Origin: CAZTJA01 sp964613745
GTDB lineage: Bacteria > Desulfobacterota > Desulfomonilia > Desulfomonilales > Desulfomonilaceae
Reading direction: 5' to 3'
Assembly (NCBI GenBank): GCA_964613745.1
Contig: CAZTJA010000080.1
Location: 1 to 14,395, forward strand
Length of the DNA: 14,395 bases
The translations under genes and the position numbers were made by a program. The notes beneath the pieces were generated by a model that ran no database searches, was not told where the DNA came from, and saw only the letters and a list, made by a program, of their open reading frames with translations. Below are positions 7,914 through 14,395 of the stretch, piece after piece. How positions within the stretch are numbered: position 1 is the stretch's first letter; the number at the start of each line of letters is the position of its first letter.

Positions 7914-8153
7914 TTAACGGCGTATTTTACCTTCCTCATCGTCGCGTTCTTTCCGGACGAAAAGTCTGGAACAACCCCACCACAACATCAGCATGAAAAG
8001 GCCGAAAGCAATGACGTAACCCAACAAGACAAAATACCGTCTTTCCGGAAACAGGTTGGCACCTGGACTGCTCCAAAAAAGCATATCCAGCACTATCCAT
8101 ATTGACATGAATAATATCGTTATGGAAAAGAGAATGCGAAATCTGCCCCCCAA
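7914..8153 (-). CDS. Small two-helix membrane protein (TTG start)
   Basis: This predicted 79-residue protein has two hydrophobic segments, about 7-27 (FRILFSITILF onward) and about 41-62 (YFVLLGYVIAF onward), and a charged C-terminal tail (RKERDDEEGKIRR). The frame extends upstream into the ankyrin gene, but that part is not hydrophobic and overlaps coding sequence. An AAGGAG site six bases before TTG at 8153 argues for that start; an internal ATG 15 codons on (MSIW) would cut into the first helix. It lies 44 bases after the ankyrin stop on the same strand, so it is probably cotranscribed. Its end is 7 bases from the convergent kinase stop. I do not recognise a family; a membrane partner for the ankyrin protein is possible but is inference. 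Confidence 0.6.
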   Translation of the reverse strand: MGGRFRILFSITILFMSIWIVLDMLFWSSPGANLFPERRYFVLLGYVIAFGLFMLMLWWGCSRLFVRKERDDEEGKIRR

Positions 8154-8197
8154 ATCATTCTCCTTTGCTGAAGTTTTATTAGCCGCAAGCCGTCCGG

Positions 8198-9313
8198 CTA
8201 TTGCAAACCGAATTGTTTTAATGCTCCCGCCTTGTTGAGCAGAACTTCCAAAACATCCTGTTTTCCGGATTTGGATGCTATCAACAAGGATGTGTAACCG
8301 AGAGAATTCGGCACAAACGGATCTATTCCCTTGTCGATCAAAAATCCGACAATGTCCGCTTTTCCTGCAACACAAGCTCCAAGCAGCGCTGTGTAGCCCT
8401 CCTTGGTTTCACAGTAAACATCTGCACCGTAGTAAATGAGAGTTCTAACCGCGGAAAGATGTCCTTTGTAGCAGGCTATCATAAGAGCGGTTCTGCCGAG
8501 ATCATCGGAGTGATTAATCTGCGCTCCGGCGCGAATGAGAATAGGAATTAATTCACTCAGCCCTGCCGATGCAGTAATTATTAAAGGTGTCCTCCCGAAT
8601 TCGTCAGTGCAGTTCACGGAACAATTACTCTGGATCAAGATCTTGCAGACTTCGAGATTACCTGCTTTACAAGCCAAAGCCAGGGGAGTTCTCAATTTGG
8701 AATCTTTTAAATCAGGATCGGCACCATATTGGAGCAAGAGCTTAACTATATGGGTTATATTGTCGAATGATGCTCGATGCAAAGACGTCCAACCTTTGGA
8801 ATCTTGGGAATCAATATCGGCCCCACTATGCAGAAGATGCTCCGCACATTCGGCATGTCCTTCCTGGGAACAGAACATTAATGCCGTTCGACCGAGGTCA
8901 TCCTGAACATTAAGAAGTGCGCCACTGCGAACAAGAAGCTTTAAAATTGCACGATGCCCCAGCCTTGCGGCTTCCATCAAAGGAGTTCGGCCGTATTTGT
9001 CACGAGTGTCAACATTGACTCCCCATTTCAGAAGACACTCTAAGATTTCTGCTTGCTTGTAAATAGTCCCTTGAGCCAGGGCCGTACGGGAGTAATAGTC
9101 TTGTATACCGGGATCGGCTCCGGCTTCGAGTAGAAACTGCAACACCGCCTTTTTCCCAGTCATGGCACTATAGATGAGAGGCGTGCCCCCGAAAGTATCC
9201 TCTCTGCAGTTGATATCGACTCCGGACGCGACCAGTTTACGGACTACGTCCAGATGTCCCTCTTGGGCTTCATAAACGAGTTGCGTTTCTAAATCAGGCG
9301 GTGGATCAAACAT
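8198..9313 (-). CDS. Ankyrin repeat protein (about 11 repeats)
   Basis: This 371-residue protein is made almost entirely of ankyrin repeats. A degenerate N-cap repeat (about 9-39) is followed by ten repeats whose TPL-type anchors begin near 43 and 76, then fall at exactly 33-residue spacing: 109, 142, 175, 208, 241, 274, 307 and 340 (RTPL, RTAL, WTSL, RTPL, RTPL, RTAL, YTAL, YTSL). It shows no signal peptide, transmembrane segment or catalytic domain, so it is likely a cytoplasmic protein-binding scaffold. Several repeats hold Cys (36, 148, 156, 215, 223, 231, 235). The ATG lacks a clear Shine-Dalgarno site, but a good promoter lies upstream and the preceding gene ends at a terminator. It is followed by the small membrane protein gene. 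Confidence 0.92.
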   Translation of the reverse strand: MFDPPPDLETQLVYEAQEGHLDVVRKLVASGVDINCREDTFGGTPLIYSAMTGKKAVLQFLLEAGADPGIQDYYSRTALAQGTIYKQAEILECLLKWGVNVDTRDKYGRTPLMEAARLGHRAILKLLVRSGALLNVQDDLGRTALMFCSQEGHAECAEHLLHSGADIDSQDSKGWTSLHRASFDNITHIVKLLLQYGADPDLKDSKLRTPLALACKAGNLEVCKILIQSNCSVNCTDEFGRTPLIITASAGLSELIPILIRAGAQINHSDDLGRTALMIACYKGHLSAVRTLIYYGADVYCETKEGYTALLGACVAGKADIVGFLIDKGIDPFVPNSLGYTSLLIASKSGKQDVLEVLLNKAGALKQFGLQ

Positions 9314-9350
9314 CTGGGTTTTAAACTAGTTTTTTAATTTCTGGGTTTGA

Positions 9351-9369
9351 TGTTGAGATTCGCTCAACA
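9351..9369 (-). promoter_or_regulatory. Hairpin in the ankyrin gene leader
   Basis: A perfect 7-bp inverted repeat (TGTTGAG and CTCAACA) with a 5-base loop lies in the predicted 5' leader, about 17 bases downstream of the likely transcription start. It lacks a following T run and is not a terminator. It may be an RNA stem or an operator. Confidence 0.35.
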
Positions 9370-9392
9370 ATTGCCGTAAATCCCTCAAAAAG

Positions 9393-9421
9393 ATCATACA
9401 AACAATTGTCAAATCCTGCAA
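9393..9421 (-). promoter_or_regulatory. Sigma70-type promoter for the ankyrin gene
   Basis: On the minus strand TTGCAG (9421-9416), a 17-base spacer and TATGAT (9398-9393). It lies between the terminator of the Spy-like gene and the ankyrin start, giving a leader of about 73 bases. The -10 is identical to that proposed for the radical SAM gene. Confidence 0.55.
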
Positions 9422-9432
9422 TAATTCACCGT

Positions 9433-9464
9433 AAAAAGAAAACCCGGACAATTCATCCGGGTTT
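9433..9464 (-). terminator. Rho-independent terminator after the Spy-like gene
   Basis: A 9-bp stem (AAACCCGGA and TCCGGGTTT, 9440-9448 and 9456-9464) with a 7-base loop is followed on the minus strand by TCTTTTT. It begins 24 bases after the stop of the periplasmic protein gene. Confidence 0.88.
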
Positions 9465-9488
9465 CCGAGGGTTGTCAGATCTAAACTT

Positions 9489-10016
9489 CTAGAGTGTCGC
9501 ACAACAACCTTGGCGGGGACCGAATCCTCGCCCATTGCCCATCATAGGGCATCCACCTTTAAAACCGCATCCTTGGCCGCCACCGCCAAATCCTCCACGA
9601 CCGCTACCTAATCCCGCTCCAAATCCAGGACCCATTGGCCCTATTTTCTGTCTTTGTTCCGGAGTCAGCAAAGATCTTATTTTGGTGCCGAATTCACGTC
9701 TTTCGTTTCTCATTTGATCCTGAAGGGCCCACATCTCTTGTCTCTTTTTTTCGACAAGGGATTCATCCGCCTTGTCTTTGGACGCCAGTTCCAACATTTC
9801 GAGTCTTTTCTTCGCCATCTGGGATCTGGTATCCTCGGCTTTCTTCATAAATTCAAGTCTCAGAGACCCAATCTGCTGTTTCTGTTCAGGATTTAAATCG
9901 TTGAACACGGATCCTTGACAGCACGGTGGAACTCCCGCCGGTTCTGCAAACAAAGTTCCTGCTCCAAGAAAGCACATAAGAGCACTGATGATGAATGCGG
10001 ATCTTAAAATTGACAT
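9489..10016 (-). CDS. Spy/CpxP/ZraP-like periplasmic protein with Gly/Cys-rich tail
   Basis: This exported protein of 175 residues has a signal peptide (about 1-24, cleavage likely after LFA) and two LTxxQ-type motifs, LNPEQ (41-45) and LTPEQ (117-121). These bracket a charged helical region typical of Spy/CpxP/ZraP periplasmic stress chaperones. The tail (about 127-170) is Gly-rich with C150, C156, C171 and C172; C32 and C33 sit near the mature N-terminus, suggesting metal binding as in ZraP. The AAGGAG site directly abuts an upstream ATG (10022) but is 6 bases from ATG 10016, so I chose the latter. It has its own terminator and is divergent from the hemerythrin operon. It probably responds to envelope or metal stress, by analogy with the family. 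Confidence 0.82.
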   Translation of the reverse strand: MSILRSAFIISALMCFLGAGTLFAEPAGVPPCCQGSVFNDLNPEQKQQIGSLRLEFMKKAEDTRSQMAKKRLEMLELASKDKADESLVEKKRQEMWALQDQMRNERREFGTKIRSLLTPEQRQKIGPMGPGFGAGLGSGRGGFGGGGQGCGFKGGCPMMGNGRGFGPRQGCCATL

Positions 10017-10414
10017 AAACATCTCCTTTTCGTCTAATCACGTCATCTGTTTTTGAATACAGACTACCTAGTAGATTTCCCGCGTTCTTTGTTCTTTTTT
10101 TTCTGTGCATTCTCGTGAAAGAGACCGCGACTAAGAAATCAATGTTATTCTTGAGTTCATTGTCACCGATTGTTTGACATACCTTTTAAAAGCGGTTACG
10201 CTCTTATCTAATAATTGATCATACGAATTGTTCTGTAATAAGCAGATCGTGAATTGTTACCGTGAACCATGTTCATAAATTTAGAAGCAGCTTTTTTACA
10301 TCACAGAACTATTACGGCGGATGGGGAGGTGATTTGCTGAATCGTGATACTCACGTCAGGGTATTGTTACGTCCGGAAACATAATTGATGCACCCCTAAC
10401 AGGAGGAAAATTGT
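10017..10414. other. Divergent intergenic region between Spy-like and hemerythrin genes
   Basis: This 398-base region should hold promoters for both directions. Visible elements are the AAGGAG site of the Spy-like gene, a plus-strand TTGACA candidate at 10174, and several short dyads: TCTGT-N8-ACAGA (10046-10063), CTAC-CTA-GTAG (10064-10074), TGAAC-CAT-GTTCA (10263-10275) and CGTGA-TAC-TCACG (10343-10355). I saw no coding frame or riboswitch that I could recognise. The hemerythrin ribosome site AGGAGG is at 10401-10406. Confidence 0.5.
10174..10202 (+). promoter_or_regulatory. Possible promoter for the hemerythrin operon
   Basis: A perfect -35 TTGACA (10174-10179) with a 17-base spacer leads to TACGCT (10197-10202), a poor -10 matching 3 of 6 bases. 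If used, the leader would exceed 200 bases. Confidence 0.3.
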
Positions 10415-10978
10415 ATGAGTGACCTCACAAGAAGAGATTTTCTATTGGGAACCGCTGCAGTAGCTATTTCTGCAGCTGGGGTTACATCGGCCGGAGCACA
10501 ACAAAGAACCGGTCGATCTGAGTCAGAGGAAGGTAAAGACATTTACGCCATACTCAAAAAGGAACACCGAGAAGTTAAGCAACTCCTTGAAAAGATGGCG
10601 AAAACAAATGATCCAGGGGCACTGGAGAAAGATTTTGTTCAATTGAAGCAAATGGTTCTTCCTCATGCTAAAGCGGAAGAGGCGGTTTTCTATCCGAAAT
10701 TAATGCAGAGCAACCGTAAGACTACCTTGGTGGCTACGGAAGAGCACCACGCAGCCGAGAACATGATGAAACAGTTGGAGAGTACCCCGATCAGTGACGA
10801 GAAGTGGGCGGCTAAGCTTGTGGTTCTCAAAGATATGATAGACCACCACATCAAGGAAGAAGAGGGTAAAGTTTTCGAGAAGGCACGCCAAGCTATTAAA
10901 GGTGATGAAGCCAAGCAGATCGGTCAACAATATTTACAGAAAAAACAATCAATAATGGCCGAGATTCAGCCGAAATAG
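10415..10978 (+). CDS. Tat-exported hemerythrin (HHE) domain protein
   Basis: This 187-residue hemerythrin-like four-helix protein carries an N-terminal twin-arginine signal: LTRRDFLLG (4-12), a hydrophobic stretch (13-23) and a cleavage site near SAGA-Q. It is therefore predicted to be folded with its diiron centre in the cytoplasm and exported to the periplasm. Likely iron ligands are H51, H84 with E88 (LPHAKAEE), H111/H112 with E115 (EEHHAAE), and H144/H145 with E148-E150 (DHHIKEEE). Such proteins bind oxygen, NO or iron and may protect against oxidative stress. The start is set by AGGAGG (10401-10406) eight bases before ATG. The second hemerythrin starts 13 bases after its stop. Confidence 0.88.
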   Translation: MSDLTRRDFLLGTAAVAISAAGVTSAGAQQRTGRSESEEGKDIYAILKKEHREVKQLLEKMAKTNDPGALEKDFVQLKQMVLPHAKAEEAVFYPKLMQSNRKTTLVATEEHHAAENMMKQLESTPISDEKWAAKLVVLKDMIDHHIKEEEGKVFEKARQAIKGDEAKQIGQQYLQKKQSIMAEIQPK

Positions 10979-10991
10979 TAAAGGATTCAAA

Positions 10992-11429
10992 ATGGACATT
11001 TTGCAGGAAATTAAGAAAGATCATGATGAGCTAAAGGAAATTTTTAAGAAATTAATGAGCAGCAAAGGCAAATCTGCTGAAAAAGAATTTAAGGAACTGC
11101 GCAAGGAACTTTTACCCCATATGAAAGCCGAAGAAAGCATCTTTTATCCTGCTCTGATGGACGGCAAGGGACGGGAAGACGCCTTAGAAGGGTATGAGGA
11201 GCATCACGCGTCCGAATTATATTTACGGGAAATGGAAGAAACATCCGTACAGGACGAACGATGGAACCCCAAGGTCAAAGTCCTCAAGGAAATGATAGAG
11301 CATCACATCGAAGAAGAAGAGTCAAAAATATTCAAATCAGCGTCATCCGAGCTGAAGAAAGAACAATTAAAACAACTAGCTGAAGAATTTGATGCCAAGA
11401 AAAAGGAACTAAGGAAAGCGGTAGTATAA
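10992..11429 (+). CDS. Cytoplasmic hemerythrin (HHE) domain protein
   Basis: This 145-residue hemerythrin-like protein is paralogous to the preceding gene product but lacks any export signal, beginning directly with the first helix (MDILQEIKKDHDEL). Likely ligands are H11, H43 with E47 (LPHMKAEE), H71/H72 with E75 (EEHHASE), and H104/H105 with E107-E110 (EHHIEEEE). The order and spacing match the exported copy. AAGGA (10981-10985) is the ribosome site. The protein is very rich in Lys and Glu. Cotranscription with the Tat-exported copy, ending at the shared terminator, suggests one stress response served in two compartments. Confidence 0.88.
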   Translation: MDILQEIKKDHDELKEIFKKLMSSKGKSAEKEFKELRKELLPHMKAEESIFYPALMDGKGREDALEGYEEHHASELYLREMEETSVQDERWNPKVKVLKEMIEHHIEEEESKIFKSASSELKKEQLKQLAEEFDAKKKELRKAVV

Positions 11430-11457
11430 AAGAGAGGGTCGAACGGGAGGTTTGGAT

Positions 11458-11489
11458 ACCCCGGTGGATGAAGCCGGGGTTTCTTTTTT
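11458..11489 (+). terminator. Rho-independent terminator of the hemerythrin operon
   Basis: A 7-bp GC-rich stem (ACCCCGG and CCGGGGT, 11458-11464 and 11474-11480) with a 9-base loop is followed by TTCTTTTTT. It is 28 bases past the second hemerythrin stop. Confidence 0.92.
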
Positions 11490-11606
11490 ACTGCGCCAAT
11501 TCTTAGTTGGTTTACCGGGAATGACCTTTCTTCCATTTTCTTTTCCATTGCTATTCACAATTTCGAATTGCTAAAGTGAGAGCATCAAAAATGTTACGGG
11601 CGAAAA

Positions 11607-12665
11607 ATGGCAAGAATTTTGTACGGAGTCATGGGAGATGCGTATGGTCACGTAAGTCGTTCCCATGCAATAGCTCAGAGTTTACCTGAACATGAATTCC
11701 TGTTCCTTGGAGGTGGAGCGGTACATACGCTCAAGAAGGCCGGCTACAATGTCGAAGACCTTCCGATGGCTTCAACCTTATATCGGGAAAGCCGCATCGA
11801 TCTCTACGCAACTGGAGTGAATGCCGCAAAAGTATTCCTTCGCCGAAATCGTACGATTCAACGAGTTGAAGCAATCATTCGCGAGTTTGATCCGCAGTTA
11901 ATTATTTCCGACTATGAATTTTTTACCCCGTTGGCAGCACGCAAAGCAGATCGACTCTGCATCAGCCTAGATCACCAGCACATTTTAACTCATTTTTCGT
12001 ATGAACCACCTCGGGATGAACGCTTGAGTCGAATGCTCACGACTTTGTCCATTAAATATTTATATAGCTCAGCTCACAAATTTTATGTGATCTCGTTTTT
12101 CAATTTGGAGGCCCTCGACCCGGATACCACAGTTTGTTTACCTCCAGTACTTCGGCACGCGGTTAAAGAATATAAATCGGTGATTAACGATCATGTGGTT
12201 GTTTATCTTAGTGCAGAGACCTTCACGAACTTGGTTCCTCAAATGAAGAAAACGAAATATCGATATCATGTCTATGGGCTGGGAGCTCGTCAGAATGATG
12301 GAAACATGTTTTTCAAAGGACGATCTACTCACGACTTCTTAGAGGATTTAGCGAGTTGCAAGTTCGTGATTTCAACCGGAGGGCATTCACTTATCAGCGA
12401 AGCACTCTATTTCGGCAAGCCCATAATGTGCTTTCCCATCGAGTTCGCATACGAGCAGTTCATCAATGCCCACTTTGTGGATGTTCTTGGTTTTGGACGA
12501 AAATGCCGAGGAAGGCAGGATTTCTCTTCACGATTGAATTCATTTGAATTGGATCTGGAGAATATCAGAAATCGAATTCAGAAGAACAGAATTTTCGGAA
12601 ACGATGTTGTGGCCGACAAACTGAGGATCGAATTGGGCCAAAATATTGGGCATCGGAAAAATTAG
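11607..12665 (+). CDS. GT-B glycosyltransferase (MurG/UGT-like)
   Basis: This 352-residue protein has a two-Rossmann GT-B layout like Glyco_trans_1_3 or family 28 glycosyltransferases. The N-terminal acceptor domain opens with a Gly-rich loop and His (GVMGDAYGHVSRS, 7-19; H15), as in proteins reading GxGHxxRS. The C-terminal donor domain contains STGGHSLISEALYFGKP (256-272) with E265, and then FAYEQ (280-284), typical of nucleotide-sugar binding. No signal peptide is seen; a cytoplasmic or membrane-peripheral enzyme is likely. Neither the sugar nor the acceptor can be named. It is a single gene: the upstream operon ends in a terminator and the next gene is convergent. The ribosome site is weak, and an earlier ATG at 11591 is out of frame. 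I found no convincing promoter in 11490-11606. Confidence 0.82.
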   Translation: MARILYGVMGDAYGHVSRSHAIAQSLPEHEFLFLGGGAVHTLKKAGYNVEDLPMASTLYRESRIDLYATGVNAAKVFLRRNRTIQRVEAIIREFDPQLIISDYEFFTPLAARKADRLCISLDHQHILTHFSYEPPRDERLSRMLTTLSIKYLYSSAHKFYVISFFNLEALDPDTTVCLPPVLRHAVKEYKSVINDHVVVYLSAETFTNLVPQMKKTKYRYHVYGLGARQNDGNMFFKGRSTHDFLEDLASCKFVISTGGHSLISEALYFGKPIMCFPIEFAYEQFINAHFVDVLGFGRKCRGRQDFSSRLNSFELDLENIRNRIQKNRIFGNDVVADKLRIELGQNIGHRKN

Positions 12666-12723
12666 ACTACTAAAATGGATTAAGGAATTTTCAACAAAGT
12701 GTCCTCCAAGGCAATCGACTAAG

Positions 12724-13086
12724 CTAATATCGTCTTTGCAATGTTCGTAGGCGATTTATATCCGAGTTCATGCGCATGATCGAACTGTTAATGTCCTGCA
12801 TACTTCGTTGGATGCCCCGGTTCTCCATCCGTATAGTTCGGTCCAGCATACGAGCACGTCCTTGATCCACCCAAATCGGCCGTCCATAAGACCTGAAATT
12901 TGGACTTACTTGAGGCGAAATTTTATCTTCCGTATTATTGAAATATGTCCAAGCACGCGGGGCTAACTCGATCGTAGGACCCTTTTGGATGACATGCGGC
13001 ACGGTTGTTATTAGCGAGCCAATCCCACCGAATGCTGAACCCGCGATTGACCAAAAAAGTGCCAGTGCAAATGCGATTGTTTTCAT
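12724..13086 (-). CDS. Small exported Arg-rich protein, unknown function
   Basis: This 120-residue protein has a clear N-terminal signal peptide (MKTIAFALALFWSIAGSAFG, cleavage about 18-20). The mature part begins GIGSLITT and ends in an Arg-rich, probably helical segment (about 76-119) with regular Ile/Met/Leu and many Arg, which may form an amphipathic or coiled helix. It has no cysteine and no motif I recognise. GAGG about 8 bases before ATG is the ribosome site. It starts 32 bases after the stop of the second ankyrin gene on the same strand and is likely cotranscribed with it. The gene may be lineage-specific, but the signal peptide and operon position support a real gene. Confidence 0.7.
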   Translation of the reverse strand: MKTIAFALALFWSIAGSAFGGIGSLITTVPHVIQKGPTIELAPRAWTYFNNTEDKISPQVSPNFRSYGRPIWVDQGRARMLDRTIRMENRGIQRSMQDINSSIMRMNSDINRLRTLQRRY

Positions 13087-13118
13087 ACAAGCCTCAGTTG
13101 ACGCCCATCTTAATTAGA

Positions 13119-14395
13119 TTATTCACTATTCCGGAATTCCAAAATGAGTGACTCGATTTCACTGAAATTTTTTTCACGTGCAACCGTTAAAACCGATTTT
13201 CCCGAGTTCGCGCGAACATCCATGTCGGCGCCCCAGGAAACGAGCATTTCGACCACTGATAAACGCCCTTTTTCAACAGCCCAGTGAAGTGCGGTTCTTC
13301 CCTCGTTATCAACCTGATTTAGATCCGGGCCCCCCATCAAAATGGGCCTAACTACCTCGATGTTACCGCTCAAACAAGCCCACATCAGGGGAGTTCGTCC
13401 GTGTTTATCAGCCGCATTGATGTCAATTTCCTCATCAATTAACATCTCAATTACTTTTTTTTCCGCATACAGTGAACTCCACATAATGGCAGAGCGTCCG
13501 GCATTGTCTCTCAAATTTGGGTCGGCTCCATAGTCAAGGAGGATTCGAACCATATCCATCCGATTCTTGTAACAAGCCCACATCAGGGGAGTTCGTCCGG
13601 CTCGGTCTTGACCGTTTATGGGTATTCCTGATTCTATAAGAAATCGGACTTGTTCCGGTGATCCAATGAGACAAGTTTCGATGAGCTGATCTATGCCGTA
13701 AGAAATTTCTTCATCAGTTTCCGATTTATTGGTTGTTTCCAAATCCAGAGTTGTTTTTCCGTTTGCACGGTTTTTCCCATTCGGATTGGCTTCTTTTGCT
13801 CCGGCAGCAATGAGTAATTCGACGACTCCCGCGTGCCCTTTTGACCCGGCCCATGTCAATGCAGTGAGTCCGGCGTTGTCCACTGCATTTACGTCGGCTC
13901 CGTATTTGATAAGAAGCTCCGTGATCTCCTCATCCCCTTTATAAGCGGCTTTCATCAGCGGAGTTAATCCTAACTTGTTCCGAGCGTTGGCATCAGCCCC
14001 ACTCTTGAGCAACCAGTCGACCACATCAATTTTGCAACTGGAACAAGCCTTCATCAGGGCGGTTTTTCCCTTTGGATCGGCCGCATCGATACGTGCGCCA
14101 TGCTGGAGTAATGTACGCACTGCGTCCAAATTACCTTTGAAACTTGCTCTCATCAAAGGCGTTAATCCGTGGCCGTTTACGCAATTCACATCTCCGCCGT
14201 TTTCCAGAATCGCGGTTATATCGTCTTCCGTGCCGTTTACTGCCGCTTCCCCCAGATCGGGCGAGGCTTTCCGGGTCGGAACTTCCACCAAGAATCCTTG
14301 ATCCAGCGTCAATTCAAGAGTTTCGGTGCATCCTTCGGACACATCAAGAAGTGTGGAAATGGTCTTTTCCGAATCGGTGGTTACGGTGGCTCCTC
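13119..14395 (-). CDS. Ankyrin repeat protein, N-terminus beyond the window
   Basis: This frame contains two blocks of ankyrin repeats. Numbering from the GTG at 14342, repeats of about 33 residues run from about 28 to 184. A hydrophilic Asn/Lys/Glu-rich linker (about 185-215) follows, then a second block to about 403 (407 in all). The anchors often carry Trp (TPLMWAC twice, TALTWAG, SAIMWSS, TALHWAV). The GTG has no ribosome site and the frame stays open to the right edge with no stop, so I treat the gene as partial and its true start as lying outside. No membrane segment is visible in the part present; it is probably a protein-interaction scaffold. The small exported protein gene follows 32 bases downstream. 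Confidence 0.88.
   Translation of the reverse strand, partial: GATVTTDSEKTISTLLDVSEGCTETLELTLDQGFLVEVPTRKASPDLGEAAVNGTEDDITAILENGGDVNCVNGHGLTPLMRASFKGNLDAVRTLLQHGARIDAADPKGKTALMKACSSCKIDVVDWLLKSGADANARNKLGLTPLMKAAYKGDEEITELLIKYGADVNAVDNAGLTALTWAGSKGHAGVVELLIAAGAKEANPNGKNRANGKTTLDLETTNKSETDEEISYGIDQLIETCLIGSPEQVRFLIESGIPINGQDRAGRTPLMWACYKNRMDMVRILLDYGADPNLRDNAGRSAIMWSSLYAEKKVIEMLIDEEIDINAADKHGRTPLMWACLSGNIEVVRPILMGGPDLNQVDNEGRTALHWAVEKGRLSVVEMLVSWGADMDVRANSGKSVLTVAREKNFSEIESLILEFRNSE
13373..13401. repeat. 29-base direct repeat, copy 1 (inside ankyrin gene)
   Basis: Identical over 29 bases to 13571-13599, exactly 198 bases (two ankyrin units) away. It encodes RTPLMWAC of one repeat. The exact identity includes third codon positions, unlike the other repeats of the gene. 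Confidence 0.85.
13571..13599. repeat. 29-base direct repeat, copy 2 (inside ankyrin gene)
   Basis: Second copy of the 29-base repeat, encoding the same RTPLMWAC segment two ankyrin units away from copy 1. The spacing in whole repeat units would let recombination add or delete units in frame. Confidence 0.85.

Noticed and set aside
8055..8072. Sigma54-like TGGCAC-N5 element
   Set aside because: The -12 half is imperfect and it lies inside the small membrane gene with no fitting downstream gene.
8198..9313. Regularly spaced repeats resembling a CRISPR array
   Set aside because: The 99-base periodicity is the ankyrin codon period; units are degenerate and coding throughout.
9535..9896. Plus-strand Pro-rich frames opposite the Spy-like gene
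   Set aside because: They are antisense shadows of the Gly-rich tail and lack ribosome sites or homology features.
13119..14342. Complete ankyrin gene starting at GTG 14342
   Set aside because: There is no ribosome site before it and the frame remains open to the window edge, so the gene is more likely partial.

Overview
This is a bacterial chromosomal window of moderate GC content. It carries about 13 genes on both strands, with short intergenic gaps, clear Shine-Dalgarno sites and hairpin terminators. The mixture suggests a Desulfobacterota-type (deltaproteobacterial) anaerobe or microaerophile, for example a relative of Desulfomonile or the Syntrophobacterales. The mixture consists of an LDH-like malate dehydrogenase, hemerythrins, a HemN-like radical SAM protein, a large GAF-sensor histidine kinase with a cysteine-bearing ATPase domain, and long ankyrin proteins. 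The organism guess is inference from gene style and no marker gene proves it. I saw no rRNA, tRNA, CRISPR array, transposase or phage gene.

Layout from left to right. Positions 1-2281 (minus strand) hold miaB, cut by the left edge, and mdh, with a strong terminator between them. Positions 2520-4078 (plus) hold a translationally coupled pair: a calcineurin-like metallophosphoesterase and a minimal nucleotidyltransferase-fold protein. Positions 4204-5472 (plus) hold a HemN/HemW-like radical SAM protein with its own apparent sigma70 promoter. Positions 5756-7906 (plus) hold a 716-residue GAF-GAF-histidine kinase behind an extended -10 promoter that is overlapped by a dyad. Positions 7914-9313 (minus) hold an 11-repeat ankyrin protein followed by a small two-helix membrane protein whose best start is TTG. 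Positions 9489-10016 (minus) hold a Spy/ZraP-like periplasmic protein with a Gly/Cys-rich tail and a good terminator. A 398-base intergenic region separates it from two tandem plus-strand hemerythrin genes (10415-11429), one carrying a Tat signal and one cytoplasmic, ended by a strong terminator. Positions 11607-12665 (plus) hold a GT-B glycosyltransferase. Positions 12724-14395 (minus) hold a second ankyrin protein, still open at the right edge, followed by a small exported Arg-rich protein.

The genes form several small units rather than one large operon. A loose theme is stress and envelope sensing: a soluble tandem-GAF kinase, exported and cytosolic hemerythrins, a periplasmic Spy-like protein, and two ankyrin genes each followed by a small envelope-targeted protein. 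The least conventional elements are the four-cysteine cluster inside the kinase ATPase domain, the phosphoesterase/nucleotidyltransferase couple, the twin-compartment hemerythrin pair, and the repeated ankyrin-plus-small-envelope-protein arrangement. No single element is demonstrably a new system from sequence alone.
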